From assembly GCA_039679385.1 (NCBI GenBank), contig JBDKVB010000153.1:1-61134 (forward strand): a DNA stretch of 61,134 nucleotides, given 5' to 3'. Below, piece by piece: positions 58,727 through 61,134 of this stretch. Origin of the DNA: Armatimonadia bacterium (GTDB lineage: Bacteria; Armatimonadota; Zipacnadia; Zipacnadales; JABUFB01). A program made the position numbers and the translations under genes. Below the pieces are notes generated by a model, which made no database searches, was not told where the DNA came from, and saw only the letters and a list, made by a program, of their open reading frames with translations. Numbering within the stretch: the first letter of the stretch is position 1; the number at the start of each line of letters is the position of its first letter.

Positions 58727-59920
58727 ATGGACAGCGCCCGCAGAAAGCAGCTTCTCGCAGATCACAAACCTCCCGTGGTATGGCCCGGTGAGCCACTCCT
58801 CGGAGGCTGGTATGGAGAGGAAGAGATCGAGGTCGTCGTCAACACCATCCGGACCGCCATGGACTGGACGGTGGGTTTCGGCTTCATCTGCAAAGAGATC
58901 GAAGACTTCGAGCGTGCCTTCGCCGACTACTGCGGCGTAGGCGATTCCGTCTCCATCAACGGAGCCGGAACCGGCCTCGATATGGCCCTCATGTGCCTTG
59001 ACCTGCAGCCCGGCGACGAGGTCATCGCCCCATCAGTCAACTTCCGCGCTGCTCCCGTGGCAATCATCGGCCAGGGCGCAACCTGGGTGCCCGGCGAGAT
59101 CGACCCGCGCACCTTCCAGCTTGACCCGGCAGACGTCGAGCGCAAGATGACCGCCAACACCCGCGCGATCCTGCCGACCCACATGAACGGCATGTCGGCG
59201 CCGATCGACGACTACCTTGAGATCGCCAGCCGTCACCCGCATCCCAAGTACGGTCCGGCCAAGGTCATCGGCGACGCAGCACGGTCCTGCGGTGGCGGCT
59301 ACAAGGGCCACAAGATCGGTTACGGAGCCTGGATGACGGTCTTCAGCTTCCACACTCAGAAGCTCATGACCACCCTCGGCGAGGGCGGAGCAGTCACCTG
59401 TGACGATCCCGAGGTCGCCCGACGTCTCCGAGCCATTCGCCAGTGGGGCGGCAACGAGTGGTGGGGCAGTAACTACAAGATGACCAAGGTCCAGGCCGCC
59501 GTTGGCATGGTCCAGCTCCGCAAGCTCGACGAGATGACCGCCAAGCGCGTAGCCCTGGCTCACAAGCGCACCGAGATGCTGTCCGAGGTCCCCGAACTCA
59601 CACTCCCCTACGAGCCGCCGGAGTGCGACCACACCTTCTACCTGTACACCTGTCTCGTACCGAAGGACTGGGCCGGGGAGAAGCGCGACGAGCTCCTCCG
59701 CATCATGCGAGAGGACTACAACGTCGGCTGCTGCGTTGCCAACCCACCGGTACACAACAGCAGCGACTTCCTGCGCCGACACGTCGGCAACCTCAGCCTA
59801 CCGGTGTCCGAGGAGACCTCCGCACGTCTCTTCTGCCCATCTTTGCACCCCCTGATGACCGATGAGGACAACGAGTACATCTGCGCCGCCCTCATGGAGA
59901 CGGTCGAGCGCCTGCGTTAG
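58727..59920 (+). CDS. DegT/DnrJ/EryC1/StrS aminotransferase family protein
   Basis: A 397-residue PLP-dependent sugar aminotransferase or dehydratase. Conserved: S-I-N-G-A-G-T-G-L-D near the start, G-D-E-V-I-A-P-S-V-N-F, G-D-A-A-R-S, and the PLP site F-S-F-H-T-Q-K212 followed by G-E-G-G-A-V. Members transaminate keto-sugars for nucleotide-linked amino sugars. GGAGG is 5 nt before the ATG. It is divergent from the MFS gene and ends at a strong terminator. No other sugar-nucleotide gene is adjacent. Confidence 0.92.
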   Translation: MDSARRKQLLADHKPPVVWPGEPLLGGWYGEEEIEVVVNTIRTAMDWTVGFGFICKEIEDFERAFADYCGVGDSVSINGAGTGLDMALMCLDLQPGDEVIAPSVNFRAAPVAIIGQGATWVPGEIDPRTFQLDPADVERKMTANTRAILPTHMNGMSAPIDDYLEIASRHPHPKYGPAKVIGDAARSCGGGYKGHKIGYGAWMTVFSFHTQKLMTTLGEGGAVTCDDPEVARRLRAIRQWGGNEWWGSNYKMTKVQAAVGMVQLRKLDEMTAKRVALAHKRTEMLSEVPELTLPYEPPECDHTFYLYTCLVPKDWAGEKRDELLRIMREDYNVGCCVANPPVHNSSDFLRRHVGNLSLPVSEETSARLFCPSLHPLMTDEDNEYICAALMETVERLR

Positions 59921-59955
59921 CCCTTCGCACCGGTCACTGATCCTGCACAAACCTT

Positions 59956-60000
59956 GGGGCCCCGCATCCAAACCCTTCCGGGGAAGCTGCGGGGCCCCTT
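59956..60000 (+). terminator. Terminator after the DegT gene
   Basis: An 11-bp stem GGGGCCCCGCA (59956-59966) with TGCGGGGCCCC (59988-59998); the 21-nt loop holds a second small hairpin. TTCGTCTTCT follows. Confidence 0.75.
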
Positions 60001-60036
60001 CGTCTTCTCCTGGACTATCACTCGTCCGCACCGGAA

Positions 60037-61134
60037 TCAGGCCAGGAATCTCCGCGCCCCTTGCTCGACGAGCTCCTTCTTCGCCCTCGCTACCACCTCT
60101 TCGATCGCACCCACTTCCGGACGCGAGACGGGTTGGTAGGACGCCACGAGCTCCTTCCAGCGCTGATTCGCCCGTGTCGCTACCTGCCTCTCCAGGTCCT
60201 CGCCACCCGGCGGGTAGTTGGCGGCTCGGTCCATGAACTGCGGCAGCCACAACTCGCCCCGGAGGTGATGAGCGGTGTGCTCAAGCCCGATGAAGCTCGA
60301 GCCATACTCCGCCGTCGCCTCGAAGATCGTATCGAGGGCGACTTCGTCCTCTGTCACCTCGAGCCCCTTGTACAGATGCCCCAGCGCCTGGTCCATCTCC
60401 ACGTCCAGCAGGTACTGCACGGGCGAGAAGGCACGCCCGGCATCCAGCAGCCCCGGGTTGCCGATCCGAGGCGCGCCTCCGCGTGCATAGGCCACGTAGA
60501 GCGCCTTCGTCACCTTCTCAAAGGTCACCTGGAGACCGGGCACCTTCCCATCCACATACCCGCGTCCGGCGACTCCAACCCCTCCACCGAAGCAGTGGTC
60601 AAACAGCTCGCAGATCGCCACATCCTGCTTTGCCGCCTCAGGTCCGCCGAAGCATCCGCGCGACGTGCGAGGATCGAGAACCCCCGTTGCTGCGGACCCC
60701 GAGAACCCAGTGATCAGTGGCTGCAGGGCCAACGCGCCGACCCAGGGGCCAAGAATCTCGGCCGCACCAACGACGATGGCCCCGGCGCGGGTGACCGGAC
60801 CAGACAGCCCGGCGATGACCATACTGCCCGCTCCGGCGATGGTCTTCCCATACTCCGGCCCCAGGCGGATCAGCTCTCCCGCCCGCTCACTGATACAAAG
60901 CGGCGAGGTCATCCAGCCACCACACCCAACGTAGCGCGAGCGGTCGCCGCCCAGAATCTCACCAAACTCCCCGAAGTAGGGGTTGTGCGCAGGGATGAGC
61001 GAGACCGCACTGATCGGCTTGTCCGTCAGACGCGCGACCGTCAGGAAGCTCTCCAGCGGTTCGAACAGGGCACTGCTCCCGACCAGCGTCAGCGGAGCCC
61101 CAACCGTGGTGACCTCGGGCAGCCTCTGGGCCAG
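60037..61134 (-). CDS. Trimethylamine methyltransferase (MttB) family protein, partial
   Basis: The C-terminal 365 residues of an MttB-superfamily TIM-barrel protein; the frame stays open to the window end, so the N-terminus is missing. Conserved pieces are A-G-L-S-G-P-V-T-R-A-G-A-I-V, A-E-I-L-G-P-W, and the C-terminal R-W-K-E-L-V-A-S-Y with a terminal helix. No in-frame TAG is seen, so it belongs to the non-pyrrolysine type, which demethylates glycine betaine or other methylated amines with a corrinoid protein. It may work with the URO-D/MtaA-like proteins of this window; no corrinoid protein is present. Confidence 0.85.
   Translation of the reverse strand: MAQRLPEVTTVGAPLTLVGSSALFEPLESFLTVARLTDKPISAVSLIPAHNPYFGEFGEILGGDRSRYVGCGGWMTSPLCISERAGELIRLGPEYGKTIAGAGSMVIAGLSGPVTRAGAIVVGAAEILGPWVGALALQPLITGFSGSAATGVLDPRTSRGCFGGPEAAKQDVAICELFDHCFGGGVGVAGRGYVDGKVPGLQVTFEKVTKALYVAYARGGAPRIGNPGLLDAGRAFSPVQYLLDVEMDQALGHLYKGLEVTEDEVALDTIFEATAEYGSSFIGLEHTAHHLRGELWLPQFMDRAANYPPGGEDLERQVATRANQRWKELVASYQPVSRPEVGAIEEVVARAKKELVEQGARRFLA

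Noticed and set aside
1-61134. Prophage, insertion sequence, CRISPR or toxin-antitoxin elements
   Set aside because: No transposase, integrase, Cas, phage structural or toxin-antitoxin gene, and no spaced direct repeats, were found.

Overview
The window is GC-rich, densely coded chromosomal DNA. Two housekeeping gene orders are typical of Terrabacteria: rpiB / dCMP deaminase / wecA / wecB, and ffh-rpsP-KH-ylqD-rimM-trmD-rplS-lepB. These occur together with diderm features: a FadL-like outer-membrane barrel, a PagL-type lipid A deacylase and a secretin. The combination, plus many sulfatases, glycoside hydrolases, Gfo/Idh oxidoreductases and uroporphyrinogen-decarboxylase-like proteins, suggests a heterotrophic diderm of the Terrabacteria, with Armatimonadota the best guess. 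This is inference; the window contains no rRNA or other strong taxonomic marker. No tRNA, rRNA, CRISPR array, insertion sequence or prophage was seen.

Layout. 1-10.5 kb: an S1-domain protein behind a strong sigma70-type promoter, a GAF-PAS histidine kinase, then a compact run for RpiB, dCMP deaminase, undecaprenyl-phosphate sugar transfer (WecA), UDP-GlcNAc epimerase (WecB), an AI-2E-type permease and UppP. HppA, a membrane proton pyrophosphatase, follows behind a structured leader. 10.5-40 kb: an accessory region of glycan-active enzymes in short, often divergent units. It holds three sulfatase-fold proteins, GH50-like, GH29, GH4 and sialidase-like enzymes, a DUF3604 metallohydrolase, two Gfo/Idh proteins, two URO-D-like proteins, a nucleoside hydrolase, a GT4 glycosyltransferase, envelope proteins and two response regulators. 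40-48.4 kb, minus strand: smpB, lepB, rplS, trmD, rimM, ylqD, a KH protein, rpsP, ffh, a YchF-like GTPase and sua5. 48.4-61.1 kb: a secreted His-rich protein, a GH95-like enzyme, an AAC(3)-fold acetyltransferase, a GH20-like protein, a large secreted alpha/alpha-toroid-like protein, an OPA-type MFS transporter, a DegT aminotransferase and a truncated MttB-family methyltransferase.

How it fits together. WecA, WecB and UppP supply and recycle undecaprenyl phosphate for surface polymers. HppA uses the pyrophosphate released by biosynthesis. The accessory genes look like a toolkit for sulfated, fucose- and galactose-containing glycans: sulfatases (formylglycine type), fucosidases GH29 and GH95, a GH50-like agarase relative, a GH4 enzyme, a GH20-like protein and a sialidase-like lipoprotein. 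It has no SusC/SusD pair and no ABC transporter, so uptake must be encoded elsewhere or run through transporters such as the OPA-type MFS protein. The most unusual points are a sulfatase-fold enzyme with Thr at the nucleophile position, a DNA-binding response regulator without its acidic pocket behind a promoter flanked by two palindromes 42 bp apart, a beta-propeller/DUF3604 fusion, and triplicated 17-bp repeats over a stop codon.
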